A DNA stretch of 64,000 nt from Undibacterium sp049340185 (GCF_049340185.1 NZ_JBMPPC010000008.1:156785-220784), one strand, 5' to 3'; counted from the first letter of the stretch, positions 45,575-54,998 are shown. Translations and numbers: made by a program. Notes: generated by a model not told the origin, from the sequence alone.

Positions 45575-46411
45575 TTACTGCGCTTCCATCCAGCTGAAAT
45601 ATAAGTCCCTGGCGCGTGTTGCGACCGGACCGATGGCTAAGCTGCGGTCTTCGTAACGGATGCAGGGCGTTACCTTGCCGTAGTTCCCGGTATTGAATAT
45701 TTCGGTCGCCTTCAATAATTCTTCTGGTGCCACGCTGCGTTCGATGACCTGAGTGCCATCGTCTCTCAGCAAGCCAATCACGCGCGCACGGGTGATGCCA
45801 GACAAAAAACTGCCATTCGCAATTGGCGTGACGACTTCGCCGGATTCGGTCACCAAAAAGATGTTCGCCGTAGCAAATTCCGCGACCTTGCCGTGACTGT
45901 CACACACCACGGCATTGTCAAATCCACGGTCTTTGGCTTCACGCAGTGCCTTGGTCGAATTCGGATATAAGCACGAGGCTTTTGCATCGGTCGGCGCCAT
46001 GCTGGGATCGGGCCGGCGCAATACAGACAAACAGGCCGAGAATCCGGAGAACGGTGGCAAAGGCGCGTCAAACAAGGTCAGCGCAAAACTCGACTGATCT
46101 GCATCGGGAATCAGCAATCCATCAGTGCCAAATACCAGCGGACGGATGTACAGCTCCGCATCGGCAGGAAATTGCCTGATCCCGTCGCGGCATAAGGCTT
46201 CAAGCTCGTCAACCTGGTAAGGACAGTGCAGGCCAAGACGCTGCGCCGATTGCACCACGCGCGCCAGATGCAGCCGCAGATCCGGTGTCTTACCGCGGAT
46301 AGCGCGGGCACCGTCAAACACGCTGGATCCCAGCCATACAGCATGATCCATTGCGCCAAACAAGGGCGTATTGCCTTCGCTCCAGCTACCTTTGAAATAA
46401 GTGAGATACAT
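45575..46411 (-). CDS. Class IV aminotransferase (branched-chain amino acid aminotransferase type)
   Basis: 278 residues, PLP fold type IV. MDHAVWLGSSVFDGARAI is the N-terminal core, the likely PLP lysine is in TDAKASCLYPNST, and EFATANIFLVTESGEVVTP and SFLSGITRARVIGLL are family hallmarks. It could act on branched-chain amino acids, D-amino acids or aminodeoxychorismate; IlvE-like is most probable from the N-terminus, but specificity is not certain. Confidence 0.85.
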   Translation of the reverse strand: MYLTYFKGSWSEGNTPLFGAMDHAVWLGSSVFDGARAIRGKTPDLRLHLARVVQSAQRLGLHCPYQVDELEALCRDGIRQFPADAELYIRPLVFGTDGLLIPDADQSSFALTLFDAPLPPFSGFSACLSVLRRPDPSMAPTDAKASCLYPNSTKALREAKDRGFDNAVVCDSHGKVAEFATANIFLVTESGEVVTPIANGSFLSGITRARVIGLLRDDGTQVIERSVAPEELLKATEIFNTGNYGKVTPCIRYEDRSLAIGPVATRARDLYFSWMEAQ

Positions 46412-46724
46412 AAATGATCCTTTGTGATGAACATCGTTGCGGCAGGAGTTTGTATTACATGTACTGTCCAGCTTATATGTTAACAGAGCCTGAGATGTGA
46501 GCAGAATGACTTGCTTATAATAAGTAGCGCATTTATTTCCAATGCGTATCCGCTTTGTTTATGCGGCTCGCAGACACTTTTTGTCTTGAAAGGCGCATGA
46601 ATACTGTGGATTCATTTACGGGTATCGCCTGTCTGCAACGGCTATACTGCGCAAATAGCCTCATTTTTTTGGCATTGGTGTATATTCCGCTCCCACACCA
46701 TTTTTACCCGGACAGGACAAGCAC
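46412..46724. other. Intergenic region between divergent genes
   Basis: 313 bp with no ORF I believe. A TATAAT hexamer (46516-46521) could serve a rightward promoter but lacks a good -35. Confidence 0.35.
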
Positions 46725-47297
46725 ATGCTGATCATCACGATTAAACAAGGCAAGGAAAAAAGCATATTGCAAGGCGAGCCATGGATCTATGTATCTATGG
46801 TGGCGCGGGTTGATGGTAAGTATGACGAAAAAATGAAAGTAGGAGCAACCGCCCTGGTTCGCTCATCATCAGGGCAATTCTTAGCGCGCGCTGCCTGGAG
46901 CCCGAAATCGCAGATACAGGCACGGGTCTGGAGCGTCGATGAGACCGAGGCCATTGATCATGCTTTTATTAAACGGCGCGTGCAAGCGGCTCTGGCACAA
47001 CAGCCGATGCCGGTCAAAGCGGATGGCAAGCAACGTCGCCTGATTAATGCAGAACAAGACGGCCTGCCAGGTCTGCTGGTCGATCATTACGGCAGCGCAC
47101 CGGGTTATCTGGTCTGTCAGTTTCAAGCTGCTGGTGTCGATGCATGGAAAGTCACCATCGTCAAAACCCTGATTGCGGTCACAGGTTGTCCCAATGTATT
47201 TGAATATGCGGATGAGCTGGTGCGCAAAGGGGAAGGATTACCAGTAACGACCGGGGTGCTGGCGGGTGAAGAGCCGCCGGAGGAATACGAGCACTAG
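46725..47297 (+). CDS. Truncated RlmI-type protein: PUA and central domains without the methyltransferase domain
   Basis: 190 residues aligning with the first half of RlmI (23S rRNA m5C1962 methyltransferase, ~396 residues). The PUA part has KQGKEKSILQGEPWIYVSMVARVDGK and LARAAWSPKSQIQARVWS; the middle has INAEQDGLPGLLVDHYG, YADELVRKGEGLPVTTGVLAGEEPPE. It stops where the AdoMet-binding Rossmann domain should begin, and only ~65 bp separate the stop from a terminator, so the catalytic part is not nearby in another frame. It could be an RNA-binding remnant, a decayed paralogue or a functional short form. Confidence 0.8.
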   Translation: MLIITIKQGKEKSILQGEPWIYVSMVARVDGKYDEKMKVGATALVRSSSGQFLARAAWSPKSQIQARVWSVDETEAIDHAFIKRRVQAALAQQPMPVKADGKQRRLINAEQDGLPGLLVDHYGSAPGYLVCQFQAAGVDAWKVTIVKTLIAVTGCPNVFEYADELVRKGEGLPVTTGVLAGEEPPEEYEH

Positions 47298-47362
47298 GAC
47301 GCAAAGCCTGCAAAAAACGAAGAGCGAATTCGGCAATAATGCCGTGATCAGGCAGAAACAAT

Positions 47363-47390
47363 AAAGGCATGCCGTAGCATGCCTTTTTTT
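47363..47390 (+). terminator. Terminator after the truncated rlmI
   Basis: AAAGGCATGC/GCATGCCTTT stem with CGTA loop and T7 tail; it may also serve the leftward outer-membrane protein gene. Confidence 0.88.
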
Positions 47391-47421
47391 ACATCATCGA
47401 CTGCGCGAGGCAATCACAGCA

Positions 47422-47988
47422 TCAGAAGATGTATTCAACGCCTACGGAGAAGTTGGATACCGTAGCATCGCTGACACCGTCAACCACGTTAACTTGACGA
47501 CGTTCGTATTCGGCACGGACGTTCACGTTGTTAGAAATCTGGTATGTTGCACCGAGACCAAACACGGGCTTAGTGCTATTTTTTGTAACAGTACCTTTGA
47601 TTGTGGCTGAATTGACAGTGGATTCTGCCCGGATATAGGCAATACCTACTTTTCCGAAACCAACCCAGCCGTTTGATGGTGTGCTCTTTACCACGCCAAC
47701 AACATCAACACCAGTTGCTTTAAATTCTCCGGCAATACCACCCACGCTCGCAGTTGCTTTGCCTAAAGAGAAATAACCAGCTTCAACGCCTAGGTTTTGT
47801 GTGTAGTTGTAGCCACCCAGCAGTTTGACTGTTGTATCAGATGTTTTGCAGTTAGTCACGCCAGTGCAATCTGCATCAACTTTCGCTTGACCAACGGTCG
47901 CGGCAACATAAGTTTGTGCAGAAGCACTTGCGCTTAAAGCGATACCGGCAAGCATCAATGCTGCGGCGAGGATATTTTTCTTGGTCAT
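47422..47988 (-). CDS. Outer-membrane beta-barrel protein (OmpA-like/OMP_b-brl)
   Basis: 188 residues: signal peptide ending SASAQ, then alternating amphipathic strands (YVAATVGQAKVDADC, LLGGYNYTQNLGVEAGYFSLG, GLGATYQISNNVNVRAEYERR) and a C-terminal strand ending VGVEYIF with the terminal Phe of barrel proteins. It is an eight-stranded barrel by size. Function unknown. The upstream 200 bp is AT-rich and likely holds its promoter. Confidence 0.88.
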   Translation of the reverse strand: MTKKNILAAALMLAGIALSASASAQTYVAATVGQAKVDADCTGVTNCKTSDTTVKLLGGYNYTQNLGVEAGYFSLGKATASVGGIAGEFKATGVDVVGVVKSTPSNGWVGFGKVGIAYIRAESTVNSATIKGTVTKNSTKPVFGLGATYQISNNVNVRAEYERRQVNVVDGVSDATVSNFSVGVEYIF

Positions 47989-48187
47989 GTAATTCTCAAT
48001 TATTTATAAAATGGGTAATGAACATACTCAGCTGGACTGAGCCATAGAACGATTTGACAGAGTTACATCAAATTCCATGTCAATCTGCTATTTTACTTGT
48101 TTGACTTGTCTCTGTCGAAACTATTTCTAAACGAAAACAGTTAGTTGTTGCATTACCTCACTAGCCGTAATAATTGCCTTAGCTGCT

Positions 48188-49189
48188 CTAGCTACGCAGA
48201 CCGAACCGTTGCCGGTATTCTTTTGGTGTTATCTGAGTCCATTGTTTAAACACCTTACTCAGGCTCGACACGTCTTGATAGCCGCAACGCCCGGCCAGTT
48301 CTTCGAGAGAGATTTTTGTAGTTTCCAGTAAAGCTTTGGCGCGCTCTATGCGCAATTGCTGGACATATTGGGCCGGGCTTAACCCCACATTCTCTTGAAA
48401 GCGACGCAACAAGGTGCGCTGGCTAGTATGACAATGTTCTGCCAGCTCGCCCATTAACCATGGTTGATCCAGTCGTTTATTTAGCCAGCGACGCGCCCGC
48501 TCGACGACGATATGTCCCTGATTTTGGATCATGGCAGTCGCAATATATGGGGCCTGGCTATTGCGGTTGGCGTCAATCACCAGCATCTTGGCGCATAGCT
48601 GGCGCAAGGTTTCGCCACAAAAGTGAGCGACTAGCCATAGAGCGAGATCGATATACGATGTCAGTCCGCCTGAGGACACCAGATTGCCGTCCTGTACGAT
48701 TAATTCTTCGGCTTCGAGGATGACCTTGGGATACTGTTGTCTGAAATAAGCCGCCAGCCACCAGCTTGTCGTAGCCCGTTTGCCATCCAGCATGCCGGTA
48801 TTCGCCAGCAGACAGGTTGCCGAGCAACTCGCGATCAGCAACTTGCCCTGCGACAGATAGTCACGTAGCGCCAGCTGTTCTTGCGTCATTAATGCGATGC
48901 GCTCGGTGATGTCATACGCGCTTTGGTGATCAATTCCCGGTAGCATGAGAGCGTCAAGCTGCTGCCCGTTCAGTGGCTGGGTTGCAAAGCTGAGCCCATG
49001 CTGGTTTTCTACTGGCTGGTCGCGCGCACTGAGCCAGACCGGCTCCAGCCGGATCTGTTGTCCCGGTGGTCGCAACTGCATCAGGGTATTTGCAATCGAG
49101 AATACGTCACGCGGCACCACTGCGCCGCTGAGAAGGCAACCGGGATAGACCAGAATGCCTATGCGTATGATGTGCTGAGAAGTAGCCAT
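48188..49189 (-). CDS. GlxA family transcriptional regulator (DJ-1/PfpI plus AraC HTH)
   Basis: 333 residues: an N-terminal class I amidotransferase-like domain (RIGILVYPGCLLSGAVVPRD, the nucleophile-elbow region LIASCSATCLLANTG) and a C-terminal AraC double HTH (TSQRTLLRRFQENVGLSPAQYVQQLRIERAKALL, LAGRCGYQDVSSLSKVFKQWTQITPKEYRQRFG). It is divergent from the tautomerase-MAPEG pair, which it may control. Confidence 0.9.
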   Translation of the reverse strand: MATSQHIIRIGILVYPGCLLSGAVVPRDVFSIANTLMQLRPPGQQIRLEPVWLSARDQPVENQHGLSFATQPLNGQQLDALMLPGIDHQSAYDITERIALMTQEQLALRDYLSQGKLLIASCSATCLLANTGMLDGKRATTSWWLAAYFRQQYPKVILEAEELIVQDGNLVSSGGLTSYIDLALWLVAHFCGETLRQLCAKMLVIDANRNSQAPYIATAMIQNQGHIVVERARRWLNKRLDQPWLMGELAEHCHTSQRTLLRRFQENVGLSPAQYVQQLRIERAKALLETTKISLEELAGRCGYQDVSSLSKVFKQWTQITPKEYRQRFGLRS

Positions 49190-49288
49190 TGGCGAATTAC
49201 ATCATAATTATGTCAATTGCGCCAATGGTCGTGGCGATATGCTCTGCCGATAATGTGAACTCCCATTCAATCACTACAGGAGTTCCTC

Positions 49289-49537
49289 ATGCCTTATGTC
49301 AATGTCACGACGATTCGCGGTCTGCTCAGTCTTGAGCAAAAACAAGTTTTGATTACCCGCTTAAGCGATGTCTTGGTCGATATCGAAGGTGGTGGTAATC
49401 CTGATTTCCGGAAGATGGTTTGGGTCAGTGTTGACGAACGCTCACCGGAATCATTCGGACTGGGTGAGCTCCGGCCAGACAGTGCCTCAATTGCCCAGTT
49501 TGTGGCTTTACGCGATGGCACAGCGAATCAAAAATAA
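49289..49537 (+). CDS. 4-oxalocrotonate tautomerase family protein
   Basis: 82 residues with the catalytic Pro directly after the initiator Met (MPYVNVTTIRGLLSLEQK). A tautomerase of the 4-OT group, slightly longer than the usual 60-70. SD AGGAG precedes it. Substrate unknown. Confidence 0.85.
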   Translation: MPYVNVTTIRGLLSLEQKQVLITRLSDVLVDIEGGGNPDFRKMVWVSVDERSPESFGLGELRPDSASIAQFVALRDGTANQK

Positions 49538-49594
49538 GTCTATCTATTTGCATATATTCGTATAGGCATACATCCATTTTTTAAGGAGCCATTA

Positions 49595-50035
49595 ATGCCC
49601 TACTATCCTGCTTTGTCTATTTTTGTGCTGAGCCTGCTGGCGCTGTTTGTAAAAACCAGCGTCACCAGTGTCATACAGATCATCAGCCGTTTTCGTAGCC
49701 GGCGGTTTTTATTGCCAGAAGACGCCGCCTTGGCCAGAGCCACTCCGGTCGCAAGCGAATCCGCATTTGTGCAACGCTGTGCCAACGTCTGGCGTAACGA
49801 TGTAGAGAATTTGCCGTTTTTTTTAATGCTGGCACTGAGCTATGTTTTAGTCGGCGGGGGGCCAGATACAGCATCAACATTATTTAGCAGCTATGTGCTG
49901 ATTCGTTACGCACATACCATCGTCTATCTGCGCGGCCTGCAACCCTGGCGTGCGATTTTGTACCTGTCCGGTATGGCGGTGTGCTGGATGATCGTGGCAG
50001 CGATTGTACTCAGGATCATCAAGATCACCGGATAA
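49595..50035 (+). CDS. MAPEG family membrane protein
   Basis: 146 residues with four membrane segments and the MAPEG patterns VQRCANVWRNDVENLPFFL and YVLIRYAHTIVYLRGLQPWRAILY. Relatives are microsomal glutathione transferase-like proteins. It lies 57 bp after the tautomerase with its own AAGGAG. Confidence 0.88.
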   Translation: MPYYPALSIFVLSLLALFVKTSVTSVIQIISRFRSRRFLLPEDAALARATPVASESAFVQRCANVWRNDVENLPFFLMLALSYVLVGGGPDTASTLFSSYVLIRYAHTIVYLRGLQPWRAILYLSGMAVCWMIVAAIVLRIIKITG

Positions 50036-50111
50036 TCATGCTCGCCTGATTGGCTTACACCATCAGCCTTGACCCTGGCTATTCTGCTGGCTACCATGAG
50101 TGCAATCAATA

Positions 50112-50308
50112 TAGGACGACGCAAAACTAAAACCTCTCACCACAGAGACACAGAGAAAAGGCAGGAAGGCAGTTTCATGGAATATCGATGTCAAATCAAT
50201 TCGTAAGCCGAGCGGGCCTGTTGGCACAAAATGCCTCTGCAAGCCGCATTCAGCCTGCGGGTTCAATGTGGATGGAGATAAGCAACTTATCATTTTGCGT
50301 AAGTCCTA
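50112..50308 (-). repeat. MITE-like interspersed repeat, copy C
   Basis: 197 bp bounded by TAGGACGACGCAAAAC on the left and TTTTGCGTAAGTCCTA on the right, i.e. 16-bp terminal inverted repeats with few mismatches. It reads as copy A in reverse complement, sharing the blocks TGCTTATCTCCAT, ATGCGGCTT and GTGTCTCTGTGGTGAG. It contains no ORF of note. It ends 34 bp before the decarboxylase start. Confidence 0.8.
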
Positions 50309-50342
50309 ACAATGCAGCATCATGACCGCGAAGGAAGGCAAA

Positions 50343-50777
50343 ATGGATCAGGAAATAAATCAAAAAGCAAAACAACAAGCAGATCAGCAATTTGATGATG
50401 GTTTGAAGAAGCGCAAGCAAGTGATGGGCGATGCATTCGTCGATAAAGCCTTTGCGAGCGCTGACGCTTTTACCGCACCGTTGCAAGAGTTCGTGACACG
50501 TAACGCCTGGGGTACCGTTTGGTGCCGTGACGGACTCGATATGAAGACCCGCAGCTTGATTACTCTCTCCATGCTGACTGCGCTCGGCCGTGCGCATGAG
50601 ATTCGCGGCCATGTGCGCGGCGCTATCAACAACGGCGCGACGATGAAAGAGATACAGGAAGTGTTGTTGCACGCAAGTGTCTATTGCGGCATGCCGCTGG
50701 CGATTGATGCATTTCGTTCCGCACAAGAAGTCTTATCTGACATGGGGTTGATACCCGCTCTGGACAAGTCAGTATGA
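50343..50777 (+). CDS. Carboxymuconolactone decarboxylase family protein (PcaC-like)
   Basis: 144 residues of the CMD fold: WGTVWCRDGLDMKTRSLITLSMLTALGR and EIRGHVRGAINNGATMKEIQEVLLHASVYCGMPLAIDAF. This matches PcaC, which decarboxylates gamma-carboxymuconolactone in the protocatechuate branch, but no other pca gene is present, so another substrate is possible. ATG 50343 has an ideal AAGGAAGG; ATG 50322 would extend toward the repeat. It overlaps the cupin gene by 4 bp. Confidence 0.86.
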   Translation: MDQEINQKAKQQADQQFDDGLKKRKQVMGDAFVDKAFASADAFTAPLQEFVTRNAWGTVWCRDGLDMKTRSLITLSMLTALGRAHEIRGHVRGAINNGATMKEIQEVLLHASVYCGMPLAIDAFRSAQEVLSDMGLIPALDKSV

Positions 50778-51274
50778 GCGAGCGCAAAGCAAAAGCGATC
50801 AATGCCGAGGGACATACCGAGCCATTTTTAATTGATGATGTCGCCTGGGACGGCTATGCGCACGGCACCAGTTTTGGCTCCCGCTACAAGCAAATCGGAG
50901 AACACGGCGGCTGTCAGCGCATCGGGGTTTGCATCGAGGAGTTATCACCTGGCATGCGTGCTTGCCCCAACCACTATCATTATCTTGAAGAAGAGCAGCT
51001 CATGGTGATGGAAGGAAGTCTGACTTTACGTCTGGGCGACAAAACCTATGTCATGTCCGCAGGCAGCTACGTGGTTTTTCCGGCGGGACAAAAATTGGGG
51101 CACAGTATTTTTAATCACACAGACCAGGTCTGCCGTTATCTGCTGATCGGTGACCGCAATCCACATGATGTGATTGTTTATCCAGACAGCAACCGGGTCA
51201 GTGTGCGTTTGACCGGCGAAGGGTATAACAAGGCTGCCGTGATGGCGTATTGGGAGGGCGAAGATGTGGGTTAA
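50774..51274 (+). CDS. Cupin domain protein
   Basis: 166 residues with a single conserved cupin: motif 1 PNHYHYLEEEQLMVMEGSL (His/His/Glu metal ligands) and motif 2 SAGSYVVFPAGQKLGHSIFNHT. Translationally coupled to the decarboxylase gene, so the two probably work in the same small aromatic or detoxification step. Substrate unknown. Confidence 0.87.
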   Translation: MSERKAKAINAEGHTEPFLIDDVAWDGYAHGTSFGSRYKQIGEHGGCQRIGVCIEELSPGMRACPNHYHYLEEEQLMVMEGSLTLRLGDKTYVMSAGSYVVFPAGQKLGHSIFNHTDQVCRYLLIGDRNPHDVIVYPDSNRVSVRLTGEGYNKAAVMAYWEGEDVG

Positions 51275-51405
51275 TCGTCCGGTCTGCTAAGGTCACCAAA
51301 AAACTGGCGATTTGCTTTTTCTATATTTGTAGAACTCATTTCATCACATTAATAGGGGGGAGATAAGCTCTAACCATGTCCGGCTGGAAGTGAATATGCA
51401 AAATA

Positions 51406-52110
51406 CTACGGCTTAATCGACCCTGGCTTGACCAACTCCTCCACCGCAACTCCCTGCTGTTTTAATAAGGCCTCCAGTGCAGGTAATAATGGCCCCAAGG
51501 TTTCTGTCAGCATGGCACGTACGGTGTCGACGACGACCTGGGTAGCGCGTTCGATTTCGATATTTAAGGCGGCACCGGTTTTTTTCTCAGCGAACACGGT
51601 CATGCGCAGGGTTTCCGGGATTAACCAGACTTCAAACCAGCCCTCTTCGCGGTTGACTTCGGCGACCGTGAGGCTGGCGCCGTTGATGGCAATGTAGCCT
51701 TTGGCAAAGATGTAGCGTAACCATTCAGGTGTGACGGAGATACGGATAACATAGTTGTTTTCCAGCTCGCGGATAGCTGCAATCGTGGCTGTGAAATCGA
51801 TATGACCAGATAGCGGATGACCGCCGATTTCTGCGCCGTCTCTGGCGGCTCTTTCCACGTTAACCCGTCCGTTCTGCTGATAGGCGCCTAGTGTGGTGAT
51901 TGCCAGGCTTTGTTGCATGACATCAAACTCTGCACTGTGGTCGTCTGGTAAAGCCGTGACAGTCAGGCACACGCCGTCTACCGCGACGCTGGCACCGATT
52001 TCTAGGTCTTTACAGAAGCCTTCGGGGAAATCGAGCTTAAATGTGCGCAAGCCGGGTTTGTCAGAGAGTGTTGCAATGCGGGCGATGCCTTGTACGATGC
52101 CAGTAAACAT
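51406..52110 (-). CDS. ribE: Riboflavin synthase, alpha subunit
   Basis: 234 residues with two lumazine-binding barrels: MFTGIVQGIARIATL, GASVAVDGVCLTV, EIGGHPLSGHIDFTA and KGYIAINGASLTVAEV, LIPETLRMTVFAEKKTGAALNIE. It dismutates two 6,7-dimethyl-8-ribityllumazine molecules to riboflavin. The C-terminus runs ~25 residues past the usual end. It is not with other rib genes and no FMN riboswitch is visible upstream. Confidence 0.92.
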   Translation of the reverse strand: MFTGIVQGIARIATLSDKPGLRTFKLDFPEGFCKDLEIGASVAVDGVCLTVTALPDDHSAEFDVMQQSLAITTLGAYQQNGRVNVERAARDGAEIGGHPLSGHIDFTATIAAIRELENNYVIRISVTPEWLRYIFAKGYIAINGASLTVAEVNREEGWFEVWLIPETLRMTVFAEKKTGAALNIEIERATQVVVDTVRAMLTETLGPLLPALEALLKQQGVAVEELVKPGSIKP

Positions 52111-52268
52111 GGGGAGTGATATTCAAGAATTAGGAAAAATATATATACCTGGTTGACGTGTGTCATGCGATTGATACACCGCTTCCGAGGCAATGTCATT
52201 GTAAGCGATTCGCAAGAATGTCATGCCGTGCAGTCTAATGTGCACTAAACGTGTTTGCCCGCTATGGC

Positions 52269-54281
52269 TTAAAAATTACCTTTAGCGAAAGGCAAGTCCA
52301 CGGTGAACGTGCAGCCTTGTCCCTCGACGCTTTCGCAATGGACATTGCCGCCCATTGCTTCACTGAGTTTTTTGACAATCGATAAACCCAATCCGCTGGA
52401 ATGTTCTCCTGCCGTAGGCCGGGTAGAGAGGCGGGTGAATTTCTCAAAAAGATGTTGCTGATCTTCTTCCGATAATCCTGGTCCTTCGTCCTTGACAACA
52501 ATCCTGCCAAGCTCTGCCTGTGCCGAGATGCTGATCCAGATATGCCGGCCTGCCGGCGAGTATTTAATTGCGTTGGATAAAAGATTATCAATAATCTGTA
52601 CGGTGGCATTGGCATCCGCCATGACGTTGACGTTCGTGTCTGCCGTCATAAGCAGCTCAAGGTTCTTCTCTTTTAAGTGAGCCTCAAACTGTGGCACGAT
52701 TTCTTGCAGCATTTTGTTCAGATTTACCGTTTGCAATGCAACGGGGGAGTAACCGGTTTCAATTGCGTTAACATCAAGCAAATTGGTGATGATATGCATC
52801 ATACGATGCCCGCTTTTGCTAATACGCTCAAGGTAACTGTGACGCAACGCAGGCTCTATTTGCTGATCGAGTTTACGAAGCAAATCACTCATGCCGATAA
52901 TAGAGGTCAACGGATTTTTCAGGTCGTGGGAGGCGATGCCGAGAAATTCGTTCTTCTCTTTATCGAGCTGCTTCAGACGCTGTACGGCATCAGCCAATTC
53001 ACCCGTGCGCAGCAAAACTTTTGATTCTAGTTCCTGCTCGGCTTTTTGCGCCATACTGAGTAACTGATGTTGCGCCAATGCCCGCTCTTGTTTGATGATA
53101 TTGATCTTATCTGCCTGCGCTAGTGCCAGCAAAATAATTTCTATCGCCGATCCGATCTGGAATCCAAAATCAGCGAACCAGCTACTTTCGATAAGACCCA
53201 AATTCCGCAATGTGACCATCATCGCACCAGCGATCCATGCGATCGTCGCAAAAAAAACAATCCAACCTGGCCGGTAACCACGTCTGGCACTCAGTACGCA
53301 AATCGGCAGTATCAGGAAAATCTGTAAAAAACCAAGTAATTGCAGAGATGGCGCCACTACGTGGTTATAGCCAATGAGTACAATAATTGCTGCCAACACC
53401 GATAAAGCCTGAATGACCCGGAATACCATCGCAATGCGCGGCATGCGCTTGGGTAACTGCAAAAAATGGGTAATGAAAAGTGAGTCAAACAGAATAATCA
53501 GCGGCACGCAGAGACCCGGACTAATGTCCACAAGCCACGGCCAGTCCTGCGCAAAGTATTGTCCAATATGCCCGTTGACGCTCAGGCCTGCAAACAAAAT
53601 ACTCAGTGACAACAGCAGGTAATAAAACATGGTTCTATCGCGAAACGACAGCATCAGTATCAGGTTGTAGGCAATCATTGCTAGCATGGCGCCGTAGTAC
53701 ACACCCATCAGGTTCGAGATGAAATTCGACTCTTCTGCATAGCCTTGTGGCGTGAATAATTTGGCGCGCAGGAATAAAGAACTGGTAGTTTGTATGCGCA
53801 GATAAACGAATTTGCTTTGGTGATCGTTCAGATGCAGGCGGAAAGTAGGCAGGCGAAGCTGCATTTCCTGCGCCGAAAAATGCTGCCGATCACCGGCTCT
53901 GCTGGCTTCGATCTGACCATTGCTACTGACTTGGTATAACTGTATGTCATCCAGCATCACCGGGCTTATTTCCAACCACCACTCAGAGGCGCTGGTGATA
54001 TCGGTTTTTTGCAGGCTAAAGCGCAGCCAATATACTGAGCGCGTATAAGAAACGTTCAAATTGCCTTTAAGCGCTTTGAAATTATGTGCTGTGCCGGGCT
54101 GCACCACATCCTGAATAGACAACTGCCCTGACTTGTCTTCCAGCACATCAAATTGGGAATCGAGAGAAAGTCGCCGGGTATCGCTCTTAATTTCCAGCTT
54201 GGAGGCAAAAGCAGGGCTAGCCATCAAGCAACAGGCGACTAGCGCGATCAGATAGAACGAGAGTTTGCTGGATATGCGCAT
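52269..54281 (-). CDS. 7TMR-DISM sensor histidine kinase
   Basis: 670 residues: signal peptide (CCLMASPAFAS), periplasmic 7TMR-DISM extracellular domain (VLEDKSGQLSIQDVV to FVYLRIQTTSSLFLRAKLF), seven membrane helices (about 180-380), a coiled coil (AQHQLLSMAQKAEQELESKVL), HisKA with phospho-His in FLGIASHDLKNPLTSIIG, and HATPase (NLLSNAIKYSPAGRHI, DEGPGLSEEDQQHLF, SSGLGLSIVKKLSEAMGG). ATG 54281 is preferred because it starts the signal peptide; an upstream start at 54341 adds 20 residues. No cognate regulator is adjacent. Confidence 0.92.
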   Translation of the reverse strand: MRISSKLSFYLIALVACCLMASPAFASKLEIKSDTRRLSLDSQFDVLEDKSGQLSIQDVVQPGTAHNFKALKGNLNVSYTRSVYWLRFSLQKTDITSASEWWLEISPVMLDDIQLYQVSSNGQIEASRAGDRQHFSAQEMQLRLPTFRLHLNDHQSKFVYLRIQTTSSLFLRAKLFTPQGYAEESNFISNLMGVYYGAMLAMIAYNLILMLSFRDRTMFYYLLLSLSILFAGLSVNGHIGQYFAQDWPWLVDISPGLCVPLIILFDSLFITHFLQLPKRMPRIAMVFRVIQALSVLAAIIVLIGYNHVVAPSLQLLGFLQIFLILPICVLSARRGYRPGWIVFFATIAWIAGAMMVTLRNLGLIESSWFADFGFQIGSAIEIILLALAQADKINIIKQERALAQHQLLSMAQKAEQELESKVLLRTGELADAVQRLKQLDKEKNEFLGIASHDLKNPLTSIIGMSDLLRKLDQQIEPALRHSYLERISKSGHRMMHIITNLLDVNAIETGYSPVALQTVNLNKMLQEIVPQFEAHLKEKNLELLMTADTNVNVMADANATVQIIDNLLSNAIKYSPAGRHIWISISAQAELGRIVVKDEGPGLSEEDQQHLFEKFTRLSTRPTAGEHSSGLGLSIVKKLSEAMGGNVHCESVEGQGCTFTVDLPFAKGNF

Positions 54282-54445
54282 GCGCCTGATATCGTGGCAA
54301 AAGAAAAAAACCAGACTAACAAGATTTATATCGATGCGCAACCTAAAAGCGTGACTGGTATTGGAGCAGACTTACTTCAACCACGGTTTGCTTTGAACGC
54401 TCTGGTCGTGGTTGTGCTTGATCAGCATGTGGTGCCTACCTGTAT

Positions 54446-54973
54446 TTAATGACGGCGCAGAGGCTCAGAGGTATGTAAAAACTTCGTATAGAGATCGCGC
54501 GGCGGTGCAATGGAAATTTGCGACAGGATGCGGCCAACTGCGCCGCGGTGATAGGTGCCGTGCGCAATGACATGCATCAGCATTTCTTCCCGCGACATGC
54601 ATCCTTTGTCGCCGTCGGTAAAAGTGAACATGATGTTTTCCTCCAACATGGCAGGACTGATATTCTCAATAAAGCGCTTATATTCCGTGTCCAGTTGCTC
54701 TACGGCTTGTTGCAGATCATTCAGCTGAGGTGTTTCCGGTGTATTGGTCCCTGTGTAGGAGTGTGCTTGTTGCTGGAGGTTGGCGAAGAAAATACAGTCT
54801 ACGACGTAAATGTGATTCAGCAGGCGAAGTGCCGCGTGTCGTGCCGATGCCTGCGCGGCATCTGTGGCATCCTTGCTAGACGATGTGTCAATGCTGGCAA
54901 CACAGGCGAATAATTCTTTATTCGCCCATGCTTTGTAACTGAATAATGATGTCAGAAGTGTAGTGTTGCTCAT
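54446..54973 (-). CDS. DinB family protein
   Basis: 175 residues forming the DinB four-helix bundle: SYKAWANKELFACVA, LRLLNHIYVVDCIFFANL and MLMHVIAHGTYHRGAVGRIL supply the three His metal ligands. Putative thiol S-transferase or metal-dependent hydrolase; precise role unknown. SD AGGAGG precedes the start. It lies 25 bp after the LysR gene on the same strand. Confidence 0.9.
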   Translation of the reverse strand: MSNTTLLTSLFSYKAWANKELFACVASIDTSSSKDATDAAQASARHAALRLLNHIYVVDCIFFANLQQQAHSYTGTNTPETPQLNDLQQAVEQLDTEYKRFIENISPAMLEENIMFTFTDGDKGCMSREEMLMHVIAHGTYHRGAVGRILSQISIAPPRDLYTKFLHTSEPLRRH

Positions 54974-54998
54974 GATGTCCTCCTTGCGTTTTTACCGT

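Noticed and set aside
52111..52260. Possible FMN riboswitch upstream of ribE
   Set aside because: None of the conserved RFN-element blocks could be found on the minus strand.
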